Shown piece by piece: positions 44,946 to 56,480 of a stretch of 64,000 bases of DNA. Below the pieces are notes generated by a model. It saw only the letters and a list, made by a program, of their open reading frames with translations, was not told the origin of the DNA and searched no databases. Source of the DNA: Lasiosphaeria ovina. Its lineage: Eukaryota > Ascomycota > Sordariomycetes > Sordariales > Lasiosphaeriaceae. The stretch covers positions 1,674,001 to 1,738,000 of the forward strand of contig JAULSN010000003.1 in the NCBI GenBank assembly GCA_033439765.1, read 5' to 3'. Position 1 is the first letter of the stretch. The number at the start of each line of letters is the position of its first letter. A program made the position numbers and the translations under genes.

Positions 44946-45504
44946 ACCGGGACGGGAAATCGGAAAAGGTACAAATGTGTAACTATAGAATACCCAATGG
45001 CAATCGTAGGCAGATCAGGAATGATTCTCGGAATTGGAGTTTGGGGGTCATGACTGGGCATATCAGGATGGTACAGACAGCCGTAGCTAGTGGTTGTTTA
45101 GGTGATGTGATGCGATAGAAGAACAATGCTATAACTTTGTTTATCCAGAAAGTCGCTTGTCATGCAAGATGTGTCTATCATGTTCTTGGCCAATATTGGC
45201 TCGACCAGTTATTCCTATTGGAAATTCACGAGCCATATGGGTTAAGAATGATCAGAAGGTACCCTTTGATATCCGTTATTTGTAGTGTGAAGTAACCGAG
45301 AAATTTCTCTATCAAAACCTGCGCCGCCACCGCCTTTTCTACATGCACAAACGCCGGTGCCACATGCCCTATGATCATGATAATACGCATTGCGTCATTG
45401 ACCGAGGGAACCCAAGATGCTATCAACCATCCTACTCCATTCCTTCCATAATGTGGGACTTGGTCCGACGGCCTAGAACCGAGCAACAAACACCGCCTTG
45501 ATGT
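44946..45504. terminator. Convergent 3' region between the SAK-type gene and BUD20
   Basis: 0.56 kb between two converging stop codons. A minus-strand 87-codon frame at 45226-45489 has no family signal and is treated as noise. Confidence 0.4.
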
Positions 45505-46025
45505 TTACGTCTCCATCTCAATCTCCTGCGATTTTTCTGACATTCTCACTGGCCCGTTGTCTGTCCGGAGGCCTACCGCGGCCTCTTCGTGCGTGAAAGG
45601 ACCCTCGCGCAGCGCCTTGAGGCTAACTCGGGGAAATGGGGGTCAATATCTCGGGATCCGGGTTTCTCTTTGCTCCATAAGGAGTTGAGGGAAGGGGTAG
45701 GCAGGAATAGAACTCACTTGCGCTTATGGGGCTTGCCTTTGCGGTGCGTCAGCAAGCTGATATCCGTCTCGAACCACTTGGCGCACTGGACGCAGTAGTA
45801 CCGCCCGAGCCCCGGTAGGTCCTCGGCTGGCTTGGACTCCTTGTGCTGCGCCAGATGCCGCGGAGACTTCAGATCGGCTTGGATCTGGTCCATATCGCTG
45901 GGAATATGGTCAGCTCGTTTTCTTGGGTGGATAAAAAAGGGCGGATGAGATCAGAGGCTCGCAGGCTTTGCTCACCGGAGATACCGCCGCGTCTTGGTCT
46001 TTGTGCGCTTCGATAGAAAACCCAT
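45505..46025 (-). CDS. BUD20: BUD20/ZNF593-type zinc-finger protein, 60S ribosome export factor
   Basis: Small C2H2 protein that shuttles with pre-60S ribosomal subunits. Exons 46025-45976, 45897-45718 and 45622-45505 give 115 residues. The start MGFLSKRTKTKTRRYLR is strongly basic; DMDQIQADLKS and the zinc finger YYCVQCAKWF...LLTHRKGKPHKR (C-x2-C, H-x5-H) are the family core. The third exon gives LKALREGPFTHEEAAVGL, the typical C-terminal helix, and ends IEMET. Simple frame scanning misses it because each exon is short. The last junction (acceptor GTTAG) is fixed by frame and by the conserved LKALRE, and is the least certain of the three. Confidence 0.9.
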
Positions 46026-48312
46026 TGTGAATGTCTCGCTTCGTCGTAAGTCTTAGGAATGGAAGGTTATAACTGATGCAACTCTGCAGAAGATGTAGAC
46101 TGCGATGTGAATTTTTTGCTTAAAAAAAAAGCTTTGTGTGGTCGATGAGAGGTCGGATTTCGGTTGTGGTGGGAAATTCCGAACCATGGCAGAAAATTAT
46201 CAATTCTTATTTGCCGCCTGCGCACCTAAGGTACCTTACTTACCACGTTCCTTACAAGTTCGCAACAGCCAGATGAAACACTACACTGAAGGTCTTCTAT
46301 AGCAAAAAACATAAATGCAATTTGAAGCCGACATCCATGAGGCTTTCTGCTGTCGTCTTCAGACACCGACTTCGGGGGTCGGAATGCTATTGAGGGTTTC
46401 CACCCAGTGAAAATATCATGGCTAACATAGAGTCCAATCCCTAAATGGTTGTTTGCGCGGTACTTGAGGTGGATAACAAGGCAGGAATTTGATAACCTCT
46501 GCCAGGGAATTGGCAAGAGGAAGTTATTACTTGGTCTGTATTCTTATTATTAGAGATTCCAATAACTATTGCGCCTCGGAGCAAAATTTAGGGCAGTGAG
46601 GCCTTTCATACCTTGCGAAGGCCCAACATTTAGGGATTGGACTTCCAGATCACATCCTGCCTTCCAAGTACAACAGTATCCAAAGCCCGGCCCCATTATT
46701 TACCGTCTGCGGATCAACTCGGCAACGCCTAGTTTTAGTTTGAGCACTGTGGTTCTTTGACGGGTATTCTGTCGCTTCCATTTACGCCGATTGAGTTTCT
46801 GGCCGCCCTGCGGAGGTAATAGCCACGTGCCGGCCTATCGCCTTCGAATCTCCTTGCTTGAGCCGAGCTCAGGCGCCAACGACCCCGCCGGGCCCCGGAC
46901 GGCCCCGCCGAGACGAGGTCTCCAGGCCCAGCAGAAATTTTCGTCTCCCCGGCGCCAAGCCGTTTCTACGACGGTTAGCCGACGAGTTTAACAATTTAAT
47001 GCACATAGGCGGGTAGCTCTTAGTTTCGATGCCGGGAGACCCAGAAAGTATCACGTTCAATCTTGAATTTGGGAACGGTCTGCAGCCCCTCGCCGACAGA
47101 TCGACCTTCGCTGACACCTGCCTGCCGATGTCCAGTAGCCAATGAGAACGCCCTGTTAGTCAGTCCGCGGCTGTCGTCTTGACCATTTATGATTTGCGTC
47201 ACTTCTGCTTTCGAGCTAGCCTCGCGTTTCCTGCCTCCCCCACCATGAATAAATCGAAGGTTGTTGTTAAATAAATCAAATTGAGGCATTCGCGGCCCAA
47301 ATTTCTTTCTTGATTCCCGGACGCAGGTCAAAAACCGAGTCTCTTCTCGATAACGCAATTTGCGTCGTTTCCGGCCAATGATACATAGTAGTTGTGCTTC
47401 ACTAGGCTTGTTGGCGGCTCGAAAGGAGTGGCATGGCACATGCTCACATGCCGCCAAGGATCTTTTGGGATATGCTCTCTTCGTGCTCCTGGCAACAGTA
47501 TCCCGAAGGAAAGAACAAATAGCCATTCTCGACACTTTTAGGATGTCATGTACTTACCTAGTACGTTGCAATTGGCATGGAATCTGCCTCTCGCGATTCA
47601 GTCTCGACAAGGTGCACCCATTGCTCCTGCCTCGGTTATCCGTCAACCCCTTCACCCGGCGTTCCGTGACATCTCCATGCTTTTAGTGGGACATTGCTTC
47701 TCTTTCCTAGAGCTTGAAGACACGCTACATTATCTATAATGAGATAAAATACAACATTACTTACCTGGCTTGGCTCTCGTGAGGGTTGCCTGGCTTCAAG
47801 CGTTCAGTTCAAATTCCAAGTTCCCTCAGTCGCGCCTTGCCACGCTGCTGTCGTGCTCGATGCGGTAGGAATCAACGGTCAAGTCGTGTGAAACAACGGA
47901 GGCTAGCCTTGATTCAAGCGGACGGCCATGTCATGTTCACGCCAAATGCTCCCCCACAGTGCCCCACACCTGCATGCAGACATAATCGCCCGCAATCTGA
48001 TTGGCCCTTCTAAGCACCCACCTGGGTAGGGTACTTCTCGGCTATGACGGTGGTAGGAGCTCTGGTCCAGTGCGTTGCCACTGCTATCTAAAATCCCTCT
48101 CCTTTGCTATCTCGACAAAAACCTTCTCTCCGCCTTTTTTGTTCTTCTTCCCCAAAGCCGTCCAGCCTGCAATCCGTCGTACCTGGGGAAAGACGTCTCC
48201 TTGTTATTACTCACTGCCAGAGCCCATCGGTTGTTTTGGCTCTGCACCTCTCCACTCCGATTGATTTGCCTGCTGCGTGCTGCGCTCGCTGAGGCTACCG
48301 ATCGTCGCCGCC
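46026..48312. promoter_or_regulatory. Long gene-free region including the aconitase promoter
   Basis: 2.3 kb between the BUD20 and aconitase starts, which diverge. The last ~350 bp are pyrimidine-rich and hold a reverse CCAAT box (ATTGG, 48000-48004) about 310 bp before the aconitase ATG; CCAAT is the Hap/CBC site through which iron represses aconitase in Aspergillus. A 171-codon minus-strand frame (47020-47535) has a low-complexity, basic composition and no family signal. No other gene seen. Confidence 0.45.
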
Positions 48313-51074
48313 ATGTTGGCTTCTCGACAGCTCCTGTGCGTCGCCCGGAGCCGTGTGCTCGGCAGTGCCGGCGTTGGTCTGCGGCGCATGGCTACCGTCT
48401 CCGATTCTCCTTTGGACAAGAAGGTAAGTTTGCTGGAGCCCGCGATGAGGGGCTACTGCCCATCCCATGGCTCTGCTTGCGCTGTGGCTAACCGCGCAAC
48501 GTTGGCTGACATGTTCAGGTGCGGCAAAACAACTGGGAGGAGGGCAACTTCATCAACTACAAGAAGATGTCGGAGAACCTTGCCATTGTTCGCTCGAGGC
48601 TCAACCGCCCCCTTACCTTTGCTGAGAAGATCCTCTACTCTCACTTGGATGACCCAGAGGGCCAAGAGATCGAGCGGGGTGTCTCTTATCTCAGGTTGCG
48701 ACCGGATCGCGTTGCTTGCCAGGACGCCACGGCCCAGATGGCCATCCTCCAGTTCATGTCCGCCGGCATGCCCTCCGTCGCGAACCCAAGCACTGTGCAC
48801 TGCGACCATTTGATCGAGGCCCAGGTTGGTGGTGCTAAGGATCTGGAGCGCGCTGTTAACATTAACAAGGAGGTCTACGACTTCCTTGCGACTGCTTGCG
48901 CAAAGTACAACATCGGATTCTGGAAGCCCGGTTCCGGTATCATTCATCAAATTCTACTCGAGAACTACGCTTTCCCCGGCGGTCTTCTCATTGGCACTGA
49001 TTCGCACACTCCCAATGCCGGTGGTCTCGGCATGTGCGCCATTGGTGTTGGTGGTGCCGATGCCGTCGATGTCATGGCCAACCTCCCCTGGGAGCTCAAG
49101 GCCCCCAAGGTGATTGGTGTGAAGCTTACTGGACAGATGTCTGGGTGGACGGCTCCTAAGGACATCATCCTTAAGGTTGCTGGTATTCTGACTGTGAAGG
49201 GAGGCACTGGCGCAATTGTGGAGTACCATGGTGAGTTACATTTTTTCCCTCTCTCACCAGCCACCATGGCTTGGTCCCAACCGCAGGCCTGGACATGATT
49301 GTTTGCCACGCCACTTGTCGAGCTTGAGATTGCTGTTATGGCAGCCGCGCCCTGCCCCTGCTGGGGTAGAGCACAATCTAGACGGCTTTGCTGCGCAAAC
49401 CGGGTTGGCCACAGCCATCTCTTGTCGTACCACCTTGCCTATCATACGAACCAAACACACTAACAACCCTTGAAGGCCCAGGTGTGCAGACTCTGAGCGC
49501 GACCGGACAGGCTACGATCTGCAACATGGGGTAAATAACCCCCTCCCCCCCCCTTTCCTACTCGAGGGAAGTTTCTGACGATGCTTTCTAGTGCCGAGAT
49601 TGGTGCCACAACCTCGCTGTTTCCCTTCAACGAGGGCCAGTACAATTACCTCAAGGCCACCAAGCGCTCAGAGATCGGCGATTTCGCTCGTTCTTATGCG
49701 AAGGAGCTGCACGAGGATGAGGGTGCCGAGTACGACCAGTTGGTTGAGATCAACCTCTCCGAGCTTGAGCCTCACATCAACGGGCCCTTCACACCCGATC
49801 TTGCGACCCCGATCTCCAAGTTCTCTGAGGCCGTCAAGACCAACAACTGGCCTGCGGAGCTCAAGGTTGGTTTGATTGGGTCCTGCACCAACTCGTCATA
49901 CGAGGACATGTCTCGTGGTGCTTCAATCGCTCGCGATGCCCTCAACCACGGCATCAAGGCGAAGTCGCTCTTCACCGTTACCCCGGGTTCTGAGCAGGTT
50001 CGTGCTACCATTGCGCGGGATGGTCAGCTCGAAACATTCGAGGAATTTGGCGGCATGGTTCTTGCCAACGCTTGCGGCCCTTGCATCGGTCAATGGGACC
50101 GCAGGGACGTCAAGAAGGGCGAGGCTAACTCGATTATTTCGTCGTACAACCGCAACTTTACCGGCCGCAACGACGGTAACCCAGCCACACACTCTTTCGT
50201 CACCTCGCCAGATCTCGTTGTTGCCATGACCATTGCAGGCAGTCTGCACTTCAATCCTCTGACGGACAAGCTTAAAGACAAGGATGGTAACGAGTTCTTG
50301 CTCGCCCCCCCCACTGGCGAAGCACTGCCTGAGAGAGGATACGACCCTGGCCAGGACACTTACCAGGCTCCTCCCGCCGACCGCACCACCGTCAGCGTCC
50401 AAGTGTCTCCTACTTCGGACCGTCTCCAGGTCCTGTCTCCCTTCAATGCCTGGGATGGCAAGGACGCCAAGGACCTGCCAATCCTGATCAAGGCTCAGGG
50501 CAAGACCACCACTGACCACATTTCTATGGCTGGCCCGTGGCTCAAGTACCGCGGCCACTTGGATAACATCTCCAACAACATGTTGATTGGCGCCATCAAC
50601 TCTGCCAACGGCGAGGCCAACAAGATCAAGAACTTCACCACTGGAGAGTTTGACGCTGTGCCGGCTGTTGCCCGGGACTACAAGAAGAAGGGGATCCGCT
50701 GGGTTGTTGTCGGTGACTGGAACTATGGCGAGGGCTCTTCCCGAGAGCATGCCGCCCTGGAACCCCGTCATCTTGGCGGGCTTGCTATTATCACCCGGTC
50801 GTTTGCCCGGATTCACGAGACCAACCTGAAGAAGCAGGGCATGCTCCCCCTGACCTTCTCCGACCCTGCCGACTACGACAGGATCCAGCCCGATGATAAG
50901 GTTGATCTTCTCTGCACAGAACTTGAGGTTGGCAAGCCCTTCACGATGGTTGTGCACCCTAAGGACGGCAAGGCTTTCGAGATTAAGCTGTCACACACCT
51001 TCAACTCGGCTCAAATCGAGTGGTTCAAAAATGGTAGCGCACTGAACACGATGGCCAAGGCCCACAAGAAGTAG
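48313..51074 (+). CDS. ACO1: Aconitate hydratase, mitochondrial
   Basis: Citric-acid-cycle enzyme interconverting citrate and isocitrate, with a [4Fe-4S] cluster, in the mitochondrial matrix. Exons 48313-48423, 48519-49230, 49476-49530 and 49592-51074 join to 786 residues. The N-terminus ([20 protein letters not shown]) is a basic presequence without acidic residues. Cluster ligands are Cys391 ([10 protein letters not shown]), Cys454 and Cys457 ([11 protein letters not shown]). The active-site segments [10 protein letters not shown] and [19 protein letters not shown] are intact. The C-terminus is NTMAKAHKK. The third exon is only 55 nt. Codon use is strongly biased to C-ending codons, as expected for a highly expressed gene. 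Confidence 0.97.
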
Positions 51075-51785
51075 AATGAGATAACATAGGGAACGTAAGG
51101 GGAGTGAGGTGTTGTTGGCGGCTTAGGGACAACGAACTGGCGTATTACGCACTTTTTCCTTGTTTGTATGTATACAGTCATGGCCGTTGCATTTGAATGG
51201 ATTTTTGTCAAGCCATCTCGGTAGGATGCTAGGATGTTTTTTTAAATTTTTCTTTTCGCTCCCTAGATGTGGGCAAGCCTGGCTAACGCTCTGTACATGG
51301 GGCAGTTTCTTTGGAACTGATAACATATTTAAAACAAATAATCTTATGCCCCTGTGCTGAGAAGGTAAAGTCGAGCCCTTTCCCCAAACCAGGCTCTAAG
51401 TCTTGAGAATTGTAACCAAATATCGGGCCATATTGAGAACCTGAGTTTGTCTGCTCGGACGCATTACTTTCCGTCCAGCGTGGTTAATCTTGAAAATGTC
51501 CATGTTTACCAGCCCATGTCTCGGCTCGAGCGAAGGGCTACTCCGAATGGAGTTACCTAAACAGCTTGTTGGAACCCCTGGAATTTGTTGACTCGCAAAA
51601 TCATAGTTGTTGGTGGTCAAAGAATCCAAATCCCGAGATTGACGAATGCCAAGAACAATAAATTCCGGAAAGGATCTCCTCCAAGAGTGTTAGGCATGAT
51701 TGCTGTGTAAACGAAAAAAGGTTCATGAGAAATGTTGCCAGTCAAGGAGAAGTAATCCTGAAGCAAAAAGAACGAAAAAGAAAAT
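51075..51785. other. Intergenic, aconitase 3' side
   Basis: 0.7 kb, AT-rich near 51235-51260 and 51325-51350. No coding frame with a family signal. The aconitase 3' UTR is expected here. Confidence 0.4.
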
Positions 51786-51879
51786 CGACACCAACAAGGA
51801 TCGAACTTGTGCGGGCGAACCCAACAGATACCCGAATGAATATTCAAGTCTGTCTCCTTAACCACTCGGACATAGTGTC
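51786..51879 (-). tRNA. tRNA-Ser(UGA) with a 13-nt intron
   Basis: On the minus strand the acceptor stem GACACTA pairs with TGGTGTC (one G-T pair) and the discriminator is G. The D-arm region is TGTCCGAGTGGTTAAGGA. The anticodon stem ACAGA pairs perfectly with TCTGT; the loop reads CTTGAA...A with anticodon TGA, interrupted after position 37 by TATTCATTCGGGT. The long variable arm GGG-TTCG-CCC is the serine type, and the T-arm is ACAAG-TTCGATC-CTTGT. A TTTT pol III terminator follows at 51781-51784. Confidence 0.95.
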
Positions 51880-52446
51880 TAACCAATGGTCTTGTGCTTT
51901 GGTTGCCGCAAATGTGGACCATAAGGCAATGGGCTTTCCCGCCAGGTGTTAGCAAAACCCAAACTAGGGCTATACCTGGGGAAGCGGATCCGACCACTGA
52001 ACAAAGAAGAGCCAGATCCTAGAAATCCCTTGCAAGTACGGATAATTTGGCAACAAAAAGGCCCAATACTCATATTAACATGTTTGCTGGAGCGAGCTGT
52101 TGGACATGAGCACTGGAGTCAGGAATCCGCTTATATCATCATGCACTGGTCCCCGTGCTCGGGTGGGAAAGTAGACTTGGATTTGGTTCAACGGCTTGTA
52201 TAAGCTAGTGGCTATCAATGAGACCCTCCTGCCTGGATGTGACGGCACTCTTCCATATTCCTCCAGCGGCTAGGAATCTCCGAGCTGAAAACTCAATCCG
52301 AAGAGTTTGGCTCCTTCGTTTCTCTCAGTTGCAGACGATCGGACATGTTTTGATCCTTCCAAAAGGCGTAGACCAAGCCAGAGAGGTCCGAGATCATTTT
52401 GGCTCGGCGTCGGGATGTGTGTGGTGGTGGTGGCAGGCAGGCAGAT
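51880..52446. other. Intergenic between tRNA-Ser and the RSA3-like ORF
   Basis: 0.57 kb. Short open frames only, none with a family signal. No second tRNA found. Confidence 0.4.
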
Positions 52447-52704
52447 TTAGGCACGCGCTGCCGAAGACGAAGTCGAAGACGAAGACGCCATGACGATCCT
52501 CCGCTGGTCCTCGGGCGAGAACAGCTCGGTGCCTTGCTGCAGCGCGCTCACCAGGATCTGGAGGGCGTCGTTTCTGAAATCGTCGGCCCCGCGCACCTTG
52601 TCCAGGTCTTCGGCAAACTCCTTGGTGGCCCGCTGCAGATAGTAGGACTTGAACTCGGACGCAACTTCCTGCTCCGTCATTTGCGTCTCTTGAGACTTGC
52701 CCAT
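52447..52704 (-). CDS. RSA3-like ribosome assembly protein, short form
   Basis: 85 residues from the ATG at 52704. The conserved RSA3 helices are present: FKSYYLQRATKEFAEDLDKVR, then DALQILVSALQQGTELFSPEDQRRIV. RSA3 acts in 60S subunit assembly in the nucleolus. The tail is Ser/Ala-rich. Known relatives have an extra charged N-terminal region of 80 residues or more; here the frame upstream of the ATG is open for 24 codons but begins only with TTG, so either an upstream exon was not found or this is a shortened gene. A possible acceptor CTAG lies near 52860. The function call rests on the one conserved segment. Confidence 0.65.
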   Translation of the reverse strand: MGKSQETQMTEQEVASEFKSYYLQRATKEFAEDLDKVRGADDFRNDALQILVSALQQGTELFSPEDQRRIVMASSSSTSSSAARA

Positions 52705-53117
52705 TTTGCGTTGGATATATGTATGGGCCTGATTGAGGACCACCGTATTGCCGTGTTTTAATACAGAGCGAGCCAATGGTTTTTTGTAAGTGATAGCTTC
52801 TGGGGGTCTTTTAATGGATGAGATGGTCAGACTGGCGCTGGATTGATGAGTGGCGGACGCCTAGAAAATTTAGTGATGTTTCTGGTGGGGGAACCCCTTT
52901 CAGGGTCTACAATTTACTGGTAACAATTTCGCTCTTTCCTACCGAACCCTGAAGCCAAGCTCATCTTCACTCCTGACTACCTTTACCACCTCAGCTATCA
53001 TGGTATGGATGCCCTCTATGTACATGTACTTGTACATATCTTACCTGGGGTACTTGGCACCTAGGTCACCTATAACGCCCAATCTATTGTGTTAAAGGCC
53101 TGACAATTCCACAACAA

Positions 53118-53157
<40 letters not shown>

Positions 53158-53629
53158 GCCCCTTACGACTGTGCGCTGTCTTGTCAATGTCTAGACTATG
53201 AACAATCATCGGGGAGGTTGAACTTCGAAGATATTTCAAGGACCTCCCAAGTACTCATTCCAACCTACCATGTCACCAAGTAGTGCTGCAGCTGTTTTTA
53301 GCTTCCCTTTCGCCCTCACTGCCGCATCTCATCTTTACTACGCCGATATCGTTTCCGCGACTTGATGCCGGGTCCGAGAGCTTAGGTGCCGCTTACATGT
53401 TTAGCGTAATATATGCCACATATTGCCTGATCTCTCTGGACTTAAGTTAACCCAATAGGAGCAACCATTACTAGGCCCTGAACAAAGGTGTATACCTCTT
53501 TAGAGCTGCTGTTCAGAACTGGACTGCTTCGCTGAGTAGCAGCTGAAGGGGAAACAAAACTTCCCTCCTTGTCTTCCTACCTCACTCAAGTCCCCAGAAG
53601 TGACGTGATCGTGTCACGCAGCACATGCT
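52705..53629. other. Intergenic with a T27/A11 tract
   Basis: 0.9 kb. It contains a T-run followed directly by an A-run at 53119-53157, a self-complementary homopolymer junction. No coding frame with a family signal. RSA3 promoter sequence is expected on the left. Confidence 0.5.
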
Positions 53630-54992
53630 ATGATGCGGCGTTTCTTGTTCTTGTCATTATCTCTTTGCCATATCGTGGTATCTACTGCTTGGCAGGCTGC
53701 TTCGAATGATACACGACGTGTCTTAAAGCGGCTCAGCGGGCTATTCTCTCCTAGGAAGTGTTAGAAACTGCCCGAACATTGTCAGTTCGGGGCTGCAAGT
53801 CCTAGCTGGACAGACGCTTGACCTGACAAAGCTGGAAAAAAAAATGGAACTACGGTGCGTCCGTTACCTACCCGTCGGGTTCCCATTGTTCATGGGCATC
53901 GGAGCTGACTAGCGGGGTCCAGGTTACATTCGAAGGGAGCACGACATGGGGATATCGGGAGTGGACAGGTCTCCTGGTGTCTGTCTCGGGAACCAACATC
54001 TCCATCAAGGGAGCTCCCGGCTCTGCTCTGGATGGAAGCGGAGAGCTGTGGTGGGACCAAGATGGGAAGCAAAAGCCAAAGTTCTTCCGGGCCCATTCTC
54101 TCAGTAACTCAACTATCGAGGGCATACGCATAGTAAACGCGCCAGTCCACGTCTTCAGCATCAACGGCTGCACAAACCTGACTCTCGCCAATGTCACCAT
54201 CAACAACACTCTTGGAGATCGTCTAGGCAAAAACACAGATGGATTCGATATCTCGGCAAGCAGCAACATCAAAATCCTAGGGGCAGTGGTTTACAACCAA
54301 GACGACTGCGTTGCCATCAACTCCGGCACCGTGAGTAGATTAGATCGCAGAAAGCCCGAGAGCTCTACTGACTGAGCAATAGGACATCGTGTTTAGGGGC
54401 GGGCTTTGCGTCGGGGGCCACGGCCTCTCAGTTGGCTCCATAGGTGGAAGAAGCAACAATGCTGTCAAAAACGTCTTGTTCGAGAATTCCACGATGAAGA
54501 ATTCGCAGAATGGTCGGAACCGTCGCTGTCAATCCCGCTGACCATTTCACTAACGCATGTGGCCCAGGCGTTCGGATCAAGACAAAGTACGGAGAAAACG
54601 GCACTGTAGATGCAGTCACCTACAGGCATATCCAGCTCTCCAACATCACCAAATACGGCATTCCTCTCCTCGGGCCAGGAGCCTTGCCATGTCCACGCCC
54701 GAGTTGTCTTTGCAACTTGTTGGCATGTGGCACGTATTTGTCCGAATTGCTGGGAGGAGCTGTTTTTGATGGGGGCTGTTTGAACTCGAACTGTGCCGAT
54801 ATTCTGGCGGCGGTCAACCGGATGGGAAATGGCTTGAAAGCCGCCCCCCTCCCCCCCCCCCCTGGTGTTGCTGCTGGTCTGTGCACCGTATTGGTATATC
54901 GGACAATGCGATTGGATCGCGTTCGAGTGGCTTGGAAGGCTAGGCTCTCTCTCCCACTGATACGAAATACGGGGACAAAATGCTTTGCTTGA
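53630..54992 (+). pseudogene. Broken GH28 endopolygalacturonase
   Basis: Secreted pectin hydrolase remnant. The start (MMRRFLFLSLSLCHIVVSTAW) is a signal peptide. All four GH28 motifs remain: NTDGFD, NQDDC, GGHGLS and RIKTK; SGTNISIKGAPGSALDGSG precedes them. Introns at about 53853-53922, 54331-54383 and 54513-54569 have good ends and rebuild the family sequence. Two defects stand out. An A9 run at 53835-53843 separates DLTKLE from NGTT in different frames. After SNITKYGI the conserved Q-Q-D-Y continuation is absent; an unrelated, Cys/Pro/Gly-rich stretch with a C-run runs to the stop at 54992, so the last ~90 residues of the enzyme are lost. The short gap at 53718-53754 would need a 37-nt intron, which is doubtful. 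Confidence 0.8.
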
Positions 54993-55189
54993 GGAAGCCA
55001 GCCATCGAGATGCATAAATATACATTTGATAAGCAGGCGGCAAACGATGATGACTGTCTCTCAGCAGCGATATATCACGGCCTGCCTCTGGATACCCGTA
55101 TTCATCTCCCAAACAAGTTGCTCACAGCTGAAAGTGCTGGTTAGAGCCTCGTCCAAACACACAACAGCAGAGTTGGGATACTGTGTACA

Positions 55190-56480
55190 ATGGACAACGG
55201 GCAATACGGTACGCTGGCAGCCTGTTCCCCTAGTCATGACCCGTGGTAGAGCAGATCCGGGGCTAACAATAGCTAACTACCCTACCCGCCACAGTCGACG
55301 GGAGTATTTACTTCTACGCCCCCGACAAAGGGGCACCGATATTTTTTGCAGTTGCCTTTGCGATTTCAGGCATCTATCACGTTTACCAATGCATGTACGT
55401 GGAGCCTTCGCGATCCCGTCGCTATACGCAGCAGCTGTGTACCTGTTAGACTGACCGCCCCTTGTCACCTCAGTTCCTACAAGAGCTGGAGACTGACAGG
55501 GTTTTACGTGTCCTGTGCCGTCCTGTTCTCCGGCGGCTTCATCGTCCGGGAAATGGGGGCGTATGACTATGGAAACCTAGTCAAGTACATCGTCAGTGTC
55601 TGCTTGATCTACGCGGCGCCGTAAGTGTCGAGACATCATGAAAAGGGGGCGTCGTCCTAGACCACTCGTGGGCCATTCCGCTCACACATGCGTTGGCAAT
55701 CGCAGTCCGATCCTCGAGCTCGCCAATTACAACATCCTGGGCCGCATTCTCTACTATGTCCCCTATCACTCGCCAATTCACCCGGGCCGGGTCATCACCA
55801 CGTTCGCCTTTATTTCTAGTATTGTCGAGGCGCTGAACGGCAACGGCGCAGCCTATAGTGCCAACCAGTCACTGCCGCAATCCAAGCAGGACATCGGGCG
55901 CGCGCTCTTGAAAGCAGCCTTGCTGATTCAAATTGTGGTCATCGCCCTCTTCCTGCTTCTGGCGGCCGTCTTCCACCGGCGATGCGTCCGGGCGGGCATC
56001 GAAAGCGACAAGCTCCGAAACTCGCTGTATACTCTCTATGCGTCGACTGCCCTGTTGACGGCTCGGACCATCTACCGCATAGTGGAATACTGGAGCGTTG
56101 CAAACCTCCACTTCGGGCCGGGCTTTGATCCAATGAGCATAAGCCCCATCATCCGCTACGAGAGATACTTCTACGTCTTCGAGGCCTCGCTGATGCTTAT
56201 CAACCATTGCATGATGAATCTCAGGCACCCCAGGAAGTATCTTCCGAAGAGCACCAAGACGTATCTGGCCAAGGACGGGCAGGAGGTCACGGGTCCCGGG
56301 TACAAAGATCCTCGTCACTTCCTGGCCACCGTGGTTGATCCGTTTGATCTGATCGGCCTGATAAAGGGGCGGGGCAAGGAGACGCCGTTTTGGGAGCAAG
56401 ACACAGGCGGCGCCGGCAGCGGGTCGGTTGGAAATGGGGTACCTGCTTCTAGAAACAAGGATGATCCCGAGGCGGCGTGA
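55190..56480 (+). CDS. RTA1-family lipid-translocating/exporter-like membrane protein
   Basis: Seven-helix membrane protein of the RTA1/RTM1 family, linked in yeast to sphingoid-base movement and resistance to toxic compounds. Exons 55190-55208, 55295-55394, 55474-55620 and 55706-56480 add to 346 residues. The first coding exon has 19 nt (MDNGQY). Helices include APIFFAVAFAISGIYHVY, GFYVSCAVLFSGGFIVREMG, LVKYIVSVCLIYAAPPILELAN, VITTFAFISSIVEALNGNG, LKAALLIQIVVIALFLLLAAVF, LYASTALLTARTIYRIVEYWS and YFYVFEASLMLINHCMMN. The segment EYWSVANLHFGPG is typical of the family. The tail is cytosolic, Gly-rich, and ends DDPEAA. Substrate unknown. It follows a broken pectinase. Confidence 0.9.

Noticed and set aside
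47020..47535. 171-codon minus-strand open frame before aconitase
   Set aside because: Mixed, basic composition without any family motif, no conserved start context, and it lies in a region expected to be promoter.
53718..53754. Intron near the start of the polygalacturonase remnant
   Set aside because: It would keep the frame, but 37 nt is below the usual fungal minimum and the donor is GTGTCT; it may equally be a disabled segment.
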